A stretch of DNA of 64,000 nt from Aristolochia californica (GCA_029961685.1 JARWKL010000014.1:18734452-18798451); one strand, 5' to 3'; counted from the stretch's first letter, positions 10,576 through 24,665 are shown. The notes: generated by a model not told the origin, from the letters alone. Translations and numbers: made by a program.

Positions 10576-12348
10576 TTGGATGTTTAACAACCCACTTTTT
10601 GACAATCCTTAAAAATCACAGATACTTTTTGGAATTATCTCACTCATCTTTTGTGCATTTCCATTTTCGATGTTCAAATTTTTTTTCAGATCCAAAACTC
10701 GCTCTCCTATTTTTCTCTTAAACAAAAAATATATGACGCATAACAAAATGAAAATTTTATGCAAAAAGATTTGAAATCGATAATAAGCACTAAAAATGAA
10801 CTCCAAGGTTTTGTTATCCATGTTTGGGAAATTCCACTAGTACAACCCCTAATAATAATCCTGGTGGAATTTTATAGGAAAGGGGCTTCTAACTGATCCA
10901 AACATGTTTTAAATGTGGTGGACATGCATGCCAGAAATGTGTTTAGGAAGCAAGTGACCTAATGATCCAAAAATTTCAAGGAGTAGAAAAAATCAAATTC
11001 TCAAGTTGTTGGATGTTTAACAACCCACTTTTTGGCGATCCTTAAAAATCACAGTTACTTTTTGGAATTATCACTCTCAGCTTTTTGTGCATTTCCATTT
11101 TGGAAGTTCAATTTTTTTTTTGAGATTCAAAACCCACTCTCCCATTTTTCTCGTAAACAAAAACGATATGAGGAATAACAAAATAAAATTTTTATGCAAA
11201 TAAATTTGAAAACTATAATAAATGTAAGTGAACGCACTAAAAATGAACACCAAGGTTTTTCTATCCCTGTTTGGGAAATTCCACTAGCTCAACCCCTAAT
11301 AATAAGCTTGGTGGAATTTTATGGGAAAAAGGGTCTTCTAACTGATCCTAACATGCTTTAAAGGTGGTGGACACGCATGCCAGAAACGTGTTGAGGATGC
11401 AAGTGACCTAATGATCCAAAAATTTCAAGGAGTGGAAAAAATCAAATTCTCAAGTTGTTGGATGTTTAACAACCCACTTTTTGACTATCCTTAAAAATCA
11501 CAGATACTTTTTGGAATTATCTCTCTCTGCTTTTGTGCATTTCCATTTTGGAAGTTCAAATTTTTTTTCAGATCCAAAACTCACTCTCCCATTTTTCTCG
11601 TAAACAAAAACGATATGAGGAATAACAAAATAAAAATTTTATGCAAATAAATTTGAAAACTATAATAAATGTAAGTGAACGCACTAAAAATGAACACCAA
11701 GGTTTTGTTATCCTTGTTTGGGAAATTCCACTAGCTCAACCCCTAATAATAAGCTTGGTGGAATTTTATGGGAAAAGGGTCTTCTAACTGATCCTAACAT
11801 GCTTTAAAGGTGGTGGACGTGCATGCCAGAAACGTATTGAGGATGCAAGTGACCTAATGATCCAAAAATTTCAAGGAGTCGAAAAACTCAAATTCTCAAG
11901 TGGTTGGATGTTTAACAACCCACTTTTTGACTATCCTTAGAAATCACAGATACTTTTTGGAATTATCTGTGTCAGCTTTTGTACATTTCCATTTTGGACG
12001 TTCAAAATTTTGTTCAGATCCAAAACTCACTCTCCCATTTTTCTCGTAAACAAAAAGGATATGAGGCGTAACAAAATAAAAATTTTATGCAAATAAATTT
12101 GAAAACTATAATAAATGTAAGTGAACGCACTAAAAATGAACACCACGGTTTTGTTATCCATGTTTGGGAAATTCCACTAGTACAACCCCTAATAATAAGC
12201 TTGGTGGAATTTTATAGGAAAGGGACTTCTAACTGATCCTAACATGCTTGAAACGTGGTTGACATGCTTGCCAGAAACATGTTGAGGATGCAAGTGACCT
12301 AATGATCCAAAAATTTCTAGGAGTAGAAAAATTCAAATTCTCAAGTGG
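10576..12348 (+). repeat. HOR unit 7, long tetramer (1773 bp), copy of unit 3
   Basis: Shares every unit 3 marker: ttggcgatcc, cagttacttt, T10, aatttttatgc, the long C without the 12-bp deletion, and gagtcgaaaaac. It differs by ctcgctctcc and tatctcactc in A, and by ggacgtgcatg and aacgtattgagg in C near 11816-11836. Confidence 0.95.
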
Positions 12349-14106
12349 TTGGATGTTTAACAACCCACTTTTTGACAATCCTTAAAAATCACAGATACTT
12401 TTTGGAATTATCTCATTCATCTTTTGTGCGTTTCCATTTTCGATGTTCAAATTTTTTTGCAGATCCAAAACTCGCTCTCCTATTTTTCTCGTAAACAAAA
12501 AATATATGACGCATAACAAAATGAAAATTTTATGCAAAAAGATTTGAAATCGATAATAAGCACTAAAAATGAACTCCAAGGTTTTGTTATCCATGTTTGG
12601 GAAATTCCACTAGTACAACCCCTAATAATAATCTTGGTGGAATTTTATAGGAAAGGGGCTTCTAACTGATCCAAACATGTTTTAAATGTGGTGGACATGC
12701 ATGCCAGAAATGTGTTTAGGAAGCAAGTGACCTAATGATCCAAAAATTTCAAGGAGTAGAAAAAATCAAATTCTCAAGTTGTTGGATGTTTAACAACCCA
12801 CTTTTTGGCTATCCTTAAAAATCACAGATACTTTTTGGAATTATCACTCTCAGCTTTTTGTGCATTTCCATTTTGGAAGTTCAATTTTTTTTTGAGATTC
12901 AAAACCCACTCTCCCATTTTTCTCGTAAACAAAAACGATATGAGGAATAACAAAATAAAAATTTTATGCAAATAAATTTGAAAACTATAATAAATGTAAG
13001 TGAACGTACTAAAAATGAACACCAAGGTTTTGTTATCCTTGTTTGGGAAATTCCACTAGCTCAACCCCTAATAATAAGCTTGGTGGAATTTTATGGGAAA
13101 AGGGTCTTCTAACTGATCCTAACATGCTTTAAAGGTGGTGGACACGCATGCCAGAAACGTGTTGAGGATGCAAGTGACCTAATGATCCAAAAATTTCAAG
13201 GAGTGGAAAAAATCAAATTCTCAAGTTGTTGGATGTTTAACAACCCACTTTTTGACTATCCTTAAAAATCACAGATACTTTTTGGAATTATCTCTCTCAG
13301 CTTTTGTGCATTTCCATTTTGGAAGTTCAAATTTTTTTTCAGATCCAAAACTCACTCTCCCATTTTTCTCGTAAACAAAAACGATATGAGGAATAACAAA
13401 ATAAAAATTTTATGCAAATAAATTTGAAAACTATAATAAATGTAACTGAACGCACTAAAAATGAACACCAAGGTTTTGTTATCCTTGTTTGGGAAATTCC
13501 ACTAGCAATAAGCTTGGTGGAATTTTATGGGAAAAAGGGTCTTCTAACTGATCCTAACATGCTTTAAAGGTGGTGGACATGCATGCCAGAAACGTGTTGA
13601 GGATGCAAGTAACCTAATGATCCAAAAATTTCAAGGAGTAGAAAAACTCAAATTCTCAAGTGGCCAAGTTTAACAACCCACTTTTTGACTATCCTTAGAA
13701 ATCACAGATACTTTTTGGAATTATCTGTGTCAGCTTTTGTACATTTCCATTTTGGACGTTCAAAATTTTGTTCAGATCCAAAACTCACTCTCCCATTTTT
13801 CTCGTAAACAAAAAGGATACGAGGCGTAAAAAAATAAAAATTTTATGCAAATAAATTTGAAAACTATTATAAATGTAAGTGAACGCACTAAAAATGAACA
13901 CCACGGTTTTGTTATCCATGTTTGGGAAATTCCACTAGTACAACCCCTAATAATAAGCTTGGTGGAATTTTATAGGAAAGGGACTTCTAACTGATCCTAA
14001 CATGCTCTAAACGTGGTTGACATGCTTGCCAGAAACATGCTGAGGATGCAAGTGACCTAATGATCCAAAAATTTCTAGGAGTAGAAAAATTCAAATTCTC
14101 AAGTGG
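12349..14106 (+). repeat. HOR unit 8, tetramer (1758 bp), copy of unit 4
   Basis: Carries the ggccaagtttaac junction at 13662, exactly 7051 bp after the one at 6611, plus gaacgtact in B, gtaactgaacgc in C and aactattataaatg in D. Differs in A: tatctcattcatc and tttttttgcagatcc. Confidence 0.95.
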
Positions 14107-15866
14107 TTGGATGTTTAACAACCCACTTTTTGACAATCCTTAAAAATCACAGATACTTTTTGGAATTATCTCACTCATCATTTGTGCATTTCCATTTTCG
14201 ATGTTCAAATTTTTTTTCAGATCCAAAACTCACTCTCCTATTTTTCTCGTAAACAAAAAATATATGACGCATAACAAAATGAAAATTTTATGCAAAAAGA
14301 TTTGAAATCGATAATAAGCACTAAAAATGAACTCCAAGGTTTTGTTATCCATGTTTGGGAAATTCCACTAGTACAACCCCTAATAATAATCTTGGTGGAA
14401 TTTTATAGGAAAGGGGCTTCTAACTGATCCAAACATGTTTTAAATGTGGTGGACATGCATGCCAGAAATGTGTTTAGGAAGCAAGTGACCTAATGATCCA
14501 AAAATTTCAAGGAGTAGAAAAAATCAAATTCTCAAGTTGTTGGATGTTTAACAACCCACTTTTTGGCTATCCTTAAAAATCACAGATACTTTTTGGAATT
14601 ATCACTCTCAGCTTTTTGTGCATTTCCATTTTGGAAGTTCAATTTTTTTTTGAGATTCAAAACCCACTCTCCCATTTTTCTCGTAAACAAAAACGATATG
14701 AGGAATAACAAAATAAAAATTTTATGCAAATAAATTTGAAAACTATAATAAATGTAAGTGAACGCACTAAAAATGAACACCAAGGTTTTGTTATCCTTGT
14801 TTGGGAAATTCCACTAGCTCAACCCCTAATAATAAGCTTGGTGGAATTTTATGGGAAAAGGGTCTTCTACCTGATCCTAACATGCTTTAAAGGTGGTGGA
14901 CACGCATGCCAGAAACGTGTTGAGGATGCAAGTGACCTAATGATCCAAAAATTTCAAGGAGTGGAAAAAATCAAATTCTCAAGTTGTTGGATGTTTAACA
15001 ACCCACTTTTTGACTATCCTTAAAAATCACAGATACTTTTTGGAATTATCTCTCTCAGCTTTTGTGCATTTCCATTTTGGAAGTTCAAATTTTTTTTCAG
15101 ATCCAAAACTCACTCTCCCATTTTTCTCGTAAACAAAAACGATATGAGGAATAACAAAATAAAAATTTTATGCAAATAAATTTGAAAACTATAATAAATG
15201 TAACTGAACGCACTAAAAATGAACACCAAGGTTTTGTTATCCTTGTTTGGGAAATTCCACTAGCAATAAGCTTGGTGGAATTTTATGGGAAAAAGGGTCT
15301 TCTAACTGATCCTAACATGCTTTAAAGGTGGTGGACATGCATGCCAGAAACGTGTTGAGGATGCAAGTAACCTAATGATCCAAAAATTTCAAGGAGTAGA
15401 AAAACTCAAATTCTCAAGTGGTTGGATGTTTAACAACCCACTTTTTGACTATCCTTAGAAATCACAGATACTTTTTGGAATTATCTGTGTCAGCTTTTGT
15501 ACATTTCCATTTTGGACGTTCAAAATTTTGTTCAGATCCAAAACTCACTCTCCCATTTTTCTCGTAAACAAAAAGGATATGAGGCGTAACAAAATAAAAA
15601 TTTGATGCAAATAAATTTGAAAACTATAATAAATGTAAGTGAACGCACTAAAAATGAACACCACGGTTTTGTTATCCATGTTTGGGAAATTCCACTAGTA
15701 CAACCCCTAATAATAAGCTTGGTGGAATTTTATAGGAAAGGGACTTCTAACTGATCCTAACATGCTTGAAACCTGGTTGACATGCTTGCCAGAAACATGT
15801 TGAGGATGCAAGTGACCTAATGATCCAAAAATTTCTAGGAGTAGAAAAATTCAAATTCTCAAGTGG
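14107..15866 (+). repeat. HOR unit 9, tetramer, copy of unit 5
   Basis: Has cactcatcatttg in A, ttctacctgatcc in B, gtaactgaacgc in C and aaatttgatgcaaat in D, all 7051 bp after unit 5. The 99-codon frame reappears at 14724-15023 for the same reason as in unit 5. Confidence 0.95.
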
Positions 15867-17626
15867 TTGGATGTTTAACAACCCACTTTTTGACAATCCT
15901 TAAAAATCACAGATACTTTTTGGAATTATCTCACTCATCTTTTGTGCGTTTCCATTTTCGATGTTCAAATTTTTTTTCAGATCCAAAACTCACTCTCCTA
16001 TTTTTCTCGTAAACAAAAAATATATGACGCATAACAAAATAAAAATTTTATGCAAAAAGATTTGAAATCGATAATAAGCACTAAAAATGAACTCCAAGGT
16101 TTTGTTATCCATGTTTGGGAAATTCCACTAGTACAACCCCTAATAATAATCTTGGTGGAATTTTATAGGAAAGGGGCTTCTAACTGATCCAAACATGTTT
16201 TAAATGTGGTGGACATGCATGCCAGAAATGTGTTTAGGAAGCAAGTGACCTAATGATCCAAAAATTTCAAGGAGTAGAAAAAATCAAATTCTCAAGTTGT
16301 TGGATGTTTAACAACCCACTTTTTGGCTATCCTTAAAAATCACAGATACTTTTTGGAATTATCACTCTCAGCTTTTTGTGCATTTCCATTTTGGAAGTTC
16401 AATTTTTTTTTGAGATTCAAAACCCACTCTCCCATTTTTCTCGTAAACAAAAACGATATCAGGAATAACAAAATAAAAATTTTATGCAAATAAATTTGAA
16501 AACTATAATAAATGTAAGTGAACGCACTAAAAATGAACACCAAGGTTTTGTTATCCCTGTTTGGGAAATTCCACTAGCTCAACCCCTAATAATAAGCTTG
16601 GTGGAATTTTATGGGAAAAGGGTCTTCTAACTGATCCTAACATGCTTTAAAGGTGGTGGACATGCATGCCAGAAACGTGTTGAGGATGCAAGTGACCTAA
16701 TGATCCAAAAATTTCAAGGAGTGGAAAAAATCAAATTCTCAAGTTGTTGGATGTTTAACAACCCACTTTTTGACTATCCTTAAAAATCACAGATACTTTT
16801 TGGAATTATCTCTCTCAGTTTTTGTGCATTTCCATTTTGGAAGTTCAAATTTTTTTTCAGATCCAAAACTCACTCTCCCATTTTTCTCGTAAACAAAAAC
16901 GATATGAGGAATAACAAAATAAAAATTTTATGCAAATAAATTTGAAAACTATAATAAATGTAAGTGAACGCACTACAAATGAACACCAAGGTTTTGTTAT
17001 CCTTGTTTGGGAAATTCCACTAGCAATAAGCTTGGTGGAATTTTATGGGAAAAAGGGTCTTCTAACTGATCCTAACATGCTTTAAAGGTGGTGGACATGC
17101 ATGCCAGAAACGTGTTGAGGATGCAAGTAACCTAATGATCCAAAAATTTCAAGGAGTGGAAAAACTCAAATTCTCAAGTGGTTGGATGTTTAACAACCCA
17201 CTTTTTGACTATCCTTAGAAATCACAGATACTTTTTGGAATTATCTGTGTCAGCTTTTGTACATTTCCATTTTGAACGTTCAAAATTTTGTTCAGATCCA
17301 AAACTCGCTCTCCCATTTTTCTCGTAAACAAAAAGGATATGAGGCGTAACAAAATAAAAATTTTATGCAAATAAATTTGAAAACTATAATAAATGTAAGT
17401 GAACGCACTAAAAATGAACACCACGGTTTTGTTATCCATGTTTGGGAAATTCCACTAGTACAACCCCTAATAATAAGCTTGGTGGAATTTTATAGGAAAG
17501 GGACTTCTAACTGATCCTAACATGCTTGAAACGTGGTTGACATGCTTGCCAGAAACATGTTGAGGATGCAAGTGACCTAATGATCCAAAAATTTCTAGGA
17601 GTAGAAAAATTCAAATTCTCAAGTGG
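15867..17626 (+). repeat. HOR unit 10, tetramer, copy of unit 6
   Basis: Has gatatcagg in B and ctcagtttttgtg in C, as in unit 6. Private changes are aacaaaataaaaattt in A, gcactacaaatg in C near 16970 and ttttgaacgttc in D near 17272. D retains ctcgctctcc but has aaacatg instead of gagacatg. Confidence 0.95.
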
Positions 17627-18700
17627 TTGGATGTTTAACAACCCACTTTTTGACAATCCTTAAAAATCACAGATACTTTTTGGAATTATCTCACTCATCT
17701 TTTGTGCATTTCCATTTTCGATGTTCAAATTTTTTTTCAGATCCAAAACTCACTCTCCTATTTTTCTCTTAAACAAAAAATATATGACGCATAACAAAAT
17801 GAAAATTTTATGCAAAAAGATTTGAAATCGATAATAAGCACTAAAAATGAACTCCAAGGTTTTGTTATCCATGTTTGGGAAATTCCACTAGTACAACCCC
17901 TAATAATAATCCTGGTGGAATTTTATAGGAAAGGGGCTTCTAACTGATCCAAACATGTTTTAAATGTGGTGGACATGCATGCCAGAAATGTGTTTAGGAA
18001 GCAAGTGACCTAATGATCCAAAAATTTCAAGGAGTAGAAAAAATCAAATTCTCAAGTTGTTGGATGTTTAACAACCCACTTTTTGGCGATCCTTAAAAAT
18101 CACAGTTACTTTTTGGAATTATCACTCTCAGCTTTTTGTGCATTTCCATTTTGGAAGTTCAATTTTTTTTTGAGATTCAAAACCCACTCTCCCATTTTTC
18201 TCGTAAACAAAAACGATATGAGGAATAACAAAATAAAATTTTTATGCAAATAAATTTGAAAACTATAATAAATGTAAGTGAACGCACTAAAAATGAACAC
18301 CAAGGTTTTGTTATCCCTGTTTGGGAAATTCCACTAGCTCAACCCCTAATAATAAGCTTGGTGGAATTTTATGGGAAAAAGGGTCTTCTAACTGATCCTA
18401 ACATGCTTTAAAGGTGGTGGACACGCATGCCAGAAACGTGTTGAGGATGCAAGTGACCTAATGATCCAAAAATTTCAAGGAGTGGAAAAAATCAAATTCT
18501 CAAGTTGTTGGATGTTTAACAACCCACTTTTTGACTATCCTTAAAAATCACAGATACTTTTTGGAATTATCTCTCTCTGCTTTTGTGCATTTCCATTTTG
18601 GAAGTTCAAATTTTTTTTCAGATCCAAAACTCACTCTCCCATTTTTCTCGTAAACAAAAACGATATGAGGAATAACAAAATAAAAATTTTATGCAAATAA
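17182..18700 (+). repeat. 7051-bp super-repeat, partial copy 3
   Basis: Begins at D of unit 10 (ctcgctctcc) and continues through A and B of unit 11 to ctctctctgc in C near 18570. After that the sequence loses the copy-specific long C. The right end is uncertain by about 150 bp. Confidence 0.8.
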
Positions 18701-19386
18701 ATTTGAAAACTATAATGAATGTATGTGAACGCACTAAAAATGAACACCAAGGTTTTGTTATCCTTGTTTGGGAAATTCCACTAGCAATAAGCTTGGTGGA
18801 ATTTTATGGGAAAAAGGGTCTTCTAACTGATCCTAACATGCTTTAACGGTGGTGGACATGCATGCCAGAAACGTGTTGAGGATGCAAGTAACCTAATGAT
18901 CCAAAAATTTCAAGGAGTAGAAAAACTCAAATTCTCAAGTGGTTGGATGTTTAACAACCCACTTTTTGACTATCCTTAGAAATCACAGATACTTTTTGGA
19001 ATTATCTGTGTCAGCTTTTGTACATTTCCATTTTGGACGTTCAAAATTTTGTTCAGATCCAAAACTTGCTCTCCCATTTTTCTCGTAAACAAAAAGGATA
19101 TGAGGCGTAACAAAATAAAAATTTTTGCAAATAAATTTGAAAACTATAATAAATGTAAGTGAACGCACTAAAAATGAACACCACGGTTTTGTTATCCATG
19201 TTTGGGAAATTCCACTAGTACAACCCCTAATAATAAGCTTGGTGGAATTTTATAGGAAAGGGACTTCTAACTGATCCTAACATGCTTGAAACGTGGTTGA
19301 CATGCTTGCCAGAAACATGTTGAGGATGCAAGTGACCTAATGATCCAAAAATTTCTAGGAGTAGAAAAATTCAAATTCTCAAGTGG
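17627..19386 (+). repeat. HOR unit 11, tetramer, start of a third 7051-bp copy
   Basis: A, B and the start of C match units 3 and 7 (ctcttaaac, aatcctgg, ttggcgatcc, cagttacttt, ctctctctgc). C then returns to the ordinary short form with the 12-bp deletion and has private gaatgtatgtgaac near 18717, so the third copy breaks off between about 18580 and 18785. B is 448 bp. D is 444 bp, with atttttgcaaat and the TG allele aacttgctctcc. Confidence 0.93.
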
Positions 19387-21146
19387 TTGGATGTTTAACA
19401 ACCCACTTTTTGACAATCCTTAAAAATCACAGATACTTTTTGGAATTATCTCACTCATCTTTTGTGCGTTTCCATTTTCGATGTTCAAATTTTTTTTCAG
19501 ATCCAAAACTCACTCTCCTATTTTTCTCGTAAACAAAAAATATATGACGCATAACAAAATGAAAATTTTATGCAAAAAGATTTGAAATCGATAATAAGCA
19601 CTAAAAATGAACTCCAAGGTTTTGTTATCCATGTTTGGGAAATTCCACTAGTACAACCCCTAATAATAATCTTGGTGGAATTTTATAGGAAAGGGGCTTC
19701 TAACTGATCCAAACATGTTTTAAATGTGGTGGACATGCATGCCAGAAATGTGTTTAGGAAGCAAGTGACCTAATGATCCAATAATTTCAAGGAGTAGAAA
19801 AAATCAAATTCTCAAGTTGTTGGATGTTTAACAACCCACTTTTTGGCTATCCTTAAAAATCACAGATACTTTTTGGAATTATCACTCTCAGCTTTTTGTG
19901 CATTTCCATTTTGGAAGTTCAATTTTTTTTTGAGATTCAAAACCCACTCTCCCATTTTTCTCGTAAACAAAAACGATATGAGGAATAACAAAATAAAAAT
20001 TTTATGCAAATAAATTTGAAAACTATAATAAATGTAAGTGAACGCACTAAAAATGAACACCAAGGGTTTGTTATCCCTGTTTGGGAAATTCCACTAGCTC
20101 AACCCCTAATAATAAGCTTGGTGGAATTTTATGGGAAAAGGGTCTTCTAACTGATCCTAACATGCTTTAAAGGTGGTGGACATGCATGCCAGAAACGTGT
20201 TGAGGATGCAAGTGACCTAATGATCCAAAAATTTCAAGGAGTGGAAAAAATCAAATTCTCAAGTTGTTGGATGTTTAACAACCCACTTTTTGACTATCCT
20301 TAAAAATCACAGATACTTTTTGGAATTATCTCTCTCAGCTTTTGTGCATTTCCATTTTGGAAGTTCAAATTTTTTTTCAGATCCAAAACTCACTCTCCCA
20401 TTTTTCTCGTAAACAAAAACGATATGAGGAATAACAAAATAAAAATTTTATGCAAATAAATTTGAAAACTATAATAAATGTAAGTGAACGCACTAAAAAT
20501 GAACACCAAGGTTTTGTTATCCTTGTTTGGGAAATTCCACTAGCAATAAGCTTGGTGGAATTTTATGGGAAAAAGGGTCTTCTAACTGATCCTAACATGC
20601 TTTAAAGGTGGTGGACATGCATGCCAGAAACGTGTTGAGGATGCAAGTAACCTAATGATCCAAAAATTTCAAGGAGTGGAAAAACTCAAATTCTCAAGTG
20701 GTTGGATGTTTAACAACCCACTTTTTGACTATCCTTAGAAATCACAGATACTTTTTGGAATTATCTGTGTCAGCTTTTGTACATTTCCATTTTGGACGTT
20801 CAAAATTTTGTTCAGATCCAAAACTCACTCTCCCATTTTTCTCGTAAACAAAAAGGATATGAGGCGTAACAAAATAAAAATTTTATGCAAATAAATTTGA
20901 AAACTATAATAAATGTAAGTGAACGCACTAAAAATGAACACCACGGTTTTGTTATCCATGTTTGGGAAATTCCACTAGTACAACCCCTAATAATAAGCTT
21001 GGTGGAATTTTATAGGAAAGGGACTTCTAACTGATCCTAACATGCTTGAAACCTGGTTGACATGCTTGCCAGAAACATGTTGAGGATGCAAGTGACCTAA
21101 TGATCCAAAAATTTCTAGGAGTAGAAAAATTCAAATTCTCAAGTGG
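19387..21146 (+). repeat. HOR unit 12, tetramer A-B-C-D
   Basis: Standard length. A has private tccaataatttc near 19777. B has private caagggtttg near 20061 and the ttatccctg allele. C ends gtggaaaaactc. D has aaacctgg. Confidence 0.95.
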
Positions 21147-22905
21147 TTGGATGTTTAACAACCCACTTTTTGACAATCCTTAAAAATCACAGATACTTTT
21201 TGGAATTATCTCACTCATCTTTTGTGCGTTTCCATTTTCGATATTCAAATTTTTTTTCAGATCCAAAACTCACTCTCCTATTTTTCTCGTAAACAAAAAA
21301 TATATGACGCATAACAAAATGAAAATTTTATGCAAAAAGATTTGAAATCGATAATAAGCACTAAAAATGAACTCCAAGGTTTTGTTATCCATGTTTGGGA
21401 AATTCCACTAGTACAACCCCTAATAATAATCTTGGTGGAATTTTATAGGAAAGGGGCTCTAACTGATCCAAACATGTTTTAAATGTGGTGGACATGCATG
21501 CCAGAAATGTGTTTAGGAAGCAAGTGACCTAATGATCCAAAAATTTCAAGGAGTAGAAAAAATCAAATTCTCAAGTTGTTGGATGTTTAACAACCCACTT
21601 TTTGGCTATCCTTAAAAATCACAGATACTTTTTGGAATTATCACTCTCAGCTTTTTGTGCATTTCCATTTTGGAAGTTCAATTTTTTTTTGAGATTCAAA
21701 ACCCACTCTCCCATTTTTCTCGTAAACAAAAACGATATCAGGAATAACAAAATAAAAATTTTATGCAAATAAATTTGAAAACTATAATAAATGTAAGTGA
21801 ACGCACTAAAAATGAACACCAAGGTTTTGTTATCCCTGTTTGGGAAATTCCACTAGCTCAACCCCTAATAATAAGCTTGGTGGAATTTTATGGGAAAAGG
21901 GTCTTCTAACTGATCCTAACATGCTTTAAAGGTGGTGGACACGCATGCCAGAAACGTGTTGAGGATGCAAGTGACCTAATGATCCAAAAATTTCAAGGAG
22001 TGGAAAAAATCAAATTCTCAAGTTGTTGGATGTTTAACAACCCACTTTTTGACTATCCTTAAAAATCACAGATACTTTTTGGAATTATCTCTCTCAGCTT
22101 TTGTGCATTTCCATTTTGGAAGTTCAAATTTTTTTTCAGATCCAAAACTCACCCTCCCATTTTTCTCGTAAACAAAAACGATATGAGGAATAACAAAATA
22201 AAAATTTTATGCAAATAAATTTGAAAACTATAATAAATGTAAGTGAACGCACTAAAAATGAACACCAAGGTTTTGTTATCCTTGTTTGGGAAATTCCACT
22301 AGCAATAAGCTTGGTGGAATTTTACGGGAAAAAGCGTCTTCTAACTGATCCTAACATGCTTTAAAGGTGGTGGACATGCATGCCAGAAACGTGTTGAGGA
22401 TGCAAGTAACCTAATGATCCAAAAATTTCAAGGAGTAGAAAAACTCAAATTCTCAAGTGGTTGGATGTTTAACAACCCACTTTTTGACTATCCTTAGAAA
22501 TCACAGATACTTTTTGGAATTATCTGTGTCAGCTTTTGTACATTTCCATTTTGGACGTTCAAAATTTTGTTCAGATCCAAAACTCACTCTCCCATTTTTC
22601 TCGTAAACAAAAAGGATATGAGGCGTAACAAAATAAAAATTTTATGCAAATAAATTTGAAAACTATAATAAATATAAGTGAACGCACTAAAAATGAACAC
22701 CACGGTTTTGTTATCCATGTTTGGGAAATTCCACTAGTACAACCCCTAATAATAAGCTTGGTGGAATTTTATAGGAAAGGGACTTCTAACTGATCCTAAC
22801 ATGCTTGAAACGTGGTTGACATGCTTGCCAGAAACATGTTGAGGATGCAAGTGACCTAATGATCCAAAAATTTCTAGGAGTAGAAAAATTCAAATTCTCA
22901 AGTGG
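21147..22905 (+). repeat. HOR unit 13, tetramer (1759 bp)
   Basis: A has private cgatattcaaat and a 1-bp deletion giving aggggctctaac near 21455. B has gatatcagg. C has private actcaccctccc and ttacgggaaaaagcgtc. D has aaatataagtg and aaacgtgg. Confidence 0.95.
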
Positions 22906-24665
22906 TTGGATGTTTAATAACCCACTTTTTGACAATCCTTAAAAATCACAGATACTTTTTGGAATTATCTCACTCATCTTTTGTGCGTTTCCATTTTCGA
23001 TGTTCAAATTTTTTTTCAGATCCAAAACTCACTCTCCTATTTTTCTCGTAAACAAAAAATATATGACGCATAACAAAATGAAAATTTTATGCAAAAAGAT
23101 TTGAAATCGATAATAAGCACTAAAAATGAACTCCAAGGTTTTGTTATCCATGTTTGGGAAATTCCACTAGTACAACCCCTAATAATAATCTTGGTGGAAT
23201 TTTAAAGGAAAGGGGCTTCTAACTGATCCAAACATGTTTTAAATGTGGTGGACATGCATGCCAGAAATGTGTTTAGGAAGCAAGTGACCTAATGATCCAA
23301 AAATTTCAAGGAGTAGAAAAAATCAAATTCTCAAGTTGTTGGATGTTTAACAACCCACTTTTTGGCTATCCTTAAAACTCACAGATACTTTTTGGAATTA
23401 TCACTCTCAGCTTTTTGTGCATTTCCATTTTGGAAGTTCAATTTTTTTTTGAGATTCAAAATCCACTCTCCCATTTTTCTCGTAAACAAAAACGATATGA
23501 GGAATAACAAAATAAAAATTTTATGCAAATAAATTTGAAAACTATAATAAATGTAAGTGAACGCACTAAAAATGAACACCAAGGTTTTGTTATCCCTGTT
23601 TGGGAAATTCCACTAGCTCAACCCCTAATAATAAGCTTGGTGGAATTTTATGGGAAAAGGGTCTTCTAACTGATCCTAACATGCTTTAAAGGTGGTGGAC
23701 ACGCATGCCAGAAACGTGTTGAGGATGCAAGTGACCTAATGATCCAAAAATTTCAAGGAGTGGAAAAAATCAAATTCTCAAGTTGTTGGATGTTTAACAA
23801 CCCACTTTTTGACTATCCTTAAAAATCACAGATACTTTTTGGAATTATCTCTCTCAGCTTTTGTGCATTTCCATTTTGGAAGTTCAAATTTTTTTTCAGA
23901 TCCAAAACTCACTCTCCCATTTTTCTCGTAAACAAAAACGATATGAGGAATAACAAAATAAAAATTTTATGCAAATAAATTTGAAAACTATAATAAATGT
24001 AAGTGAACGCACTAAAAATGAACACCAAGGTTTTGTTATCCTTGTTTGGGAAATTCCACTAGCAATAAGCTTGGTGGAATTTTATGGGAAAAAGGGTCTT
24101 CTAACTGATCCTAACATGCTTTAAAGGTGGTGGACATGCATGCCAGAAACGTGTTGAGGATGCAAGTAACCTAATGATCCAAAAATTTCAAGGAGTAGAA
24201 AAACTCAAATTCTCAAGTGGTTGGATGTTTAACAACCCACTTTTTGACTATCCTTAGAAATCACAGATACTTTTTGGAATTATCTGTGTCAGCTTTTGTA
24301 CATTTCCATTTTGGACGTTCAAAATTTTGTTCAGATCCAAAACTCACTCTCCCATTTTTCTCGTAAACAAAAAGGATATGAGGCGTAACAAAATAAAAAT
24401 TTTATGCAAATAAATTTGAAAACTATAATAAATGTAAGTGAACGCACTAAAAATGAACACCACGGTTTTGTTATCCATGTTTGGGAAATTCCACTAGTAC
24501 AACCCCTAATAATAAGCTTGGTGGAATTTTATAGGAAAGGGACTTCTAACTGATCCTAACATGCTTGAAACGTGGTTGACATGCTTGCCAGAAACATGTT
24601 GAGGATGCAAGTGACCTAATGATCCAAAAATTTCTAGGAGTAGAAAAATTCAAATTCTCAAGTGG
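22906..24665 (+). repeat. HOR unit 14, tetramer A-B-C-D
   Basis: A has gtttaataaccc, shared only with unit 15, and private ttttaaaggaaagg. B has cttaaaactcacag, also shared with unit 15, and private aaaatccactc. D has aaacgtgg. Confidence 0.95.

Larger units (their letters stand above)
10131..17181 (+). repeat. 7051-bp super-repeat, copy 2
   Basis: Copy of 3080-10130 with only scattered differences seen by eye, such as ggacgtgcatg near 11816, tttttttgcagatcc near 12450, aaaatattatgc (copy 1) against aaaattttatgc near 16476, and gcactacaaatg near 16970. Confidence 0.9.

Noticed and set aside
3080..17181. Assembly artefact as the explanation for the 7051-bp duplication
   Set aside because: Cannot be excluded without reads, but the copies differ at several scattered sites (for example near 11816, 12450, 16476 and 16970), which a simple assembly duplication would not produce.
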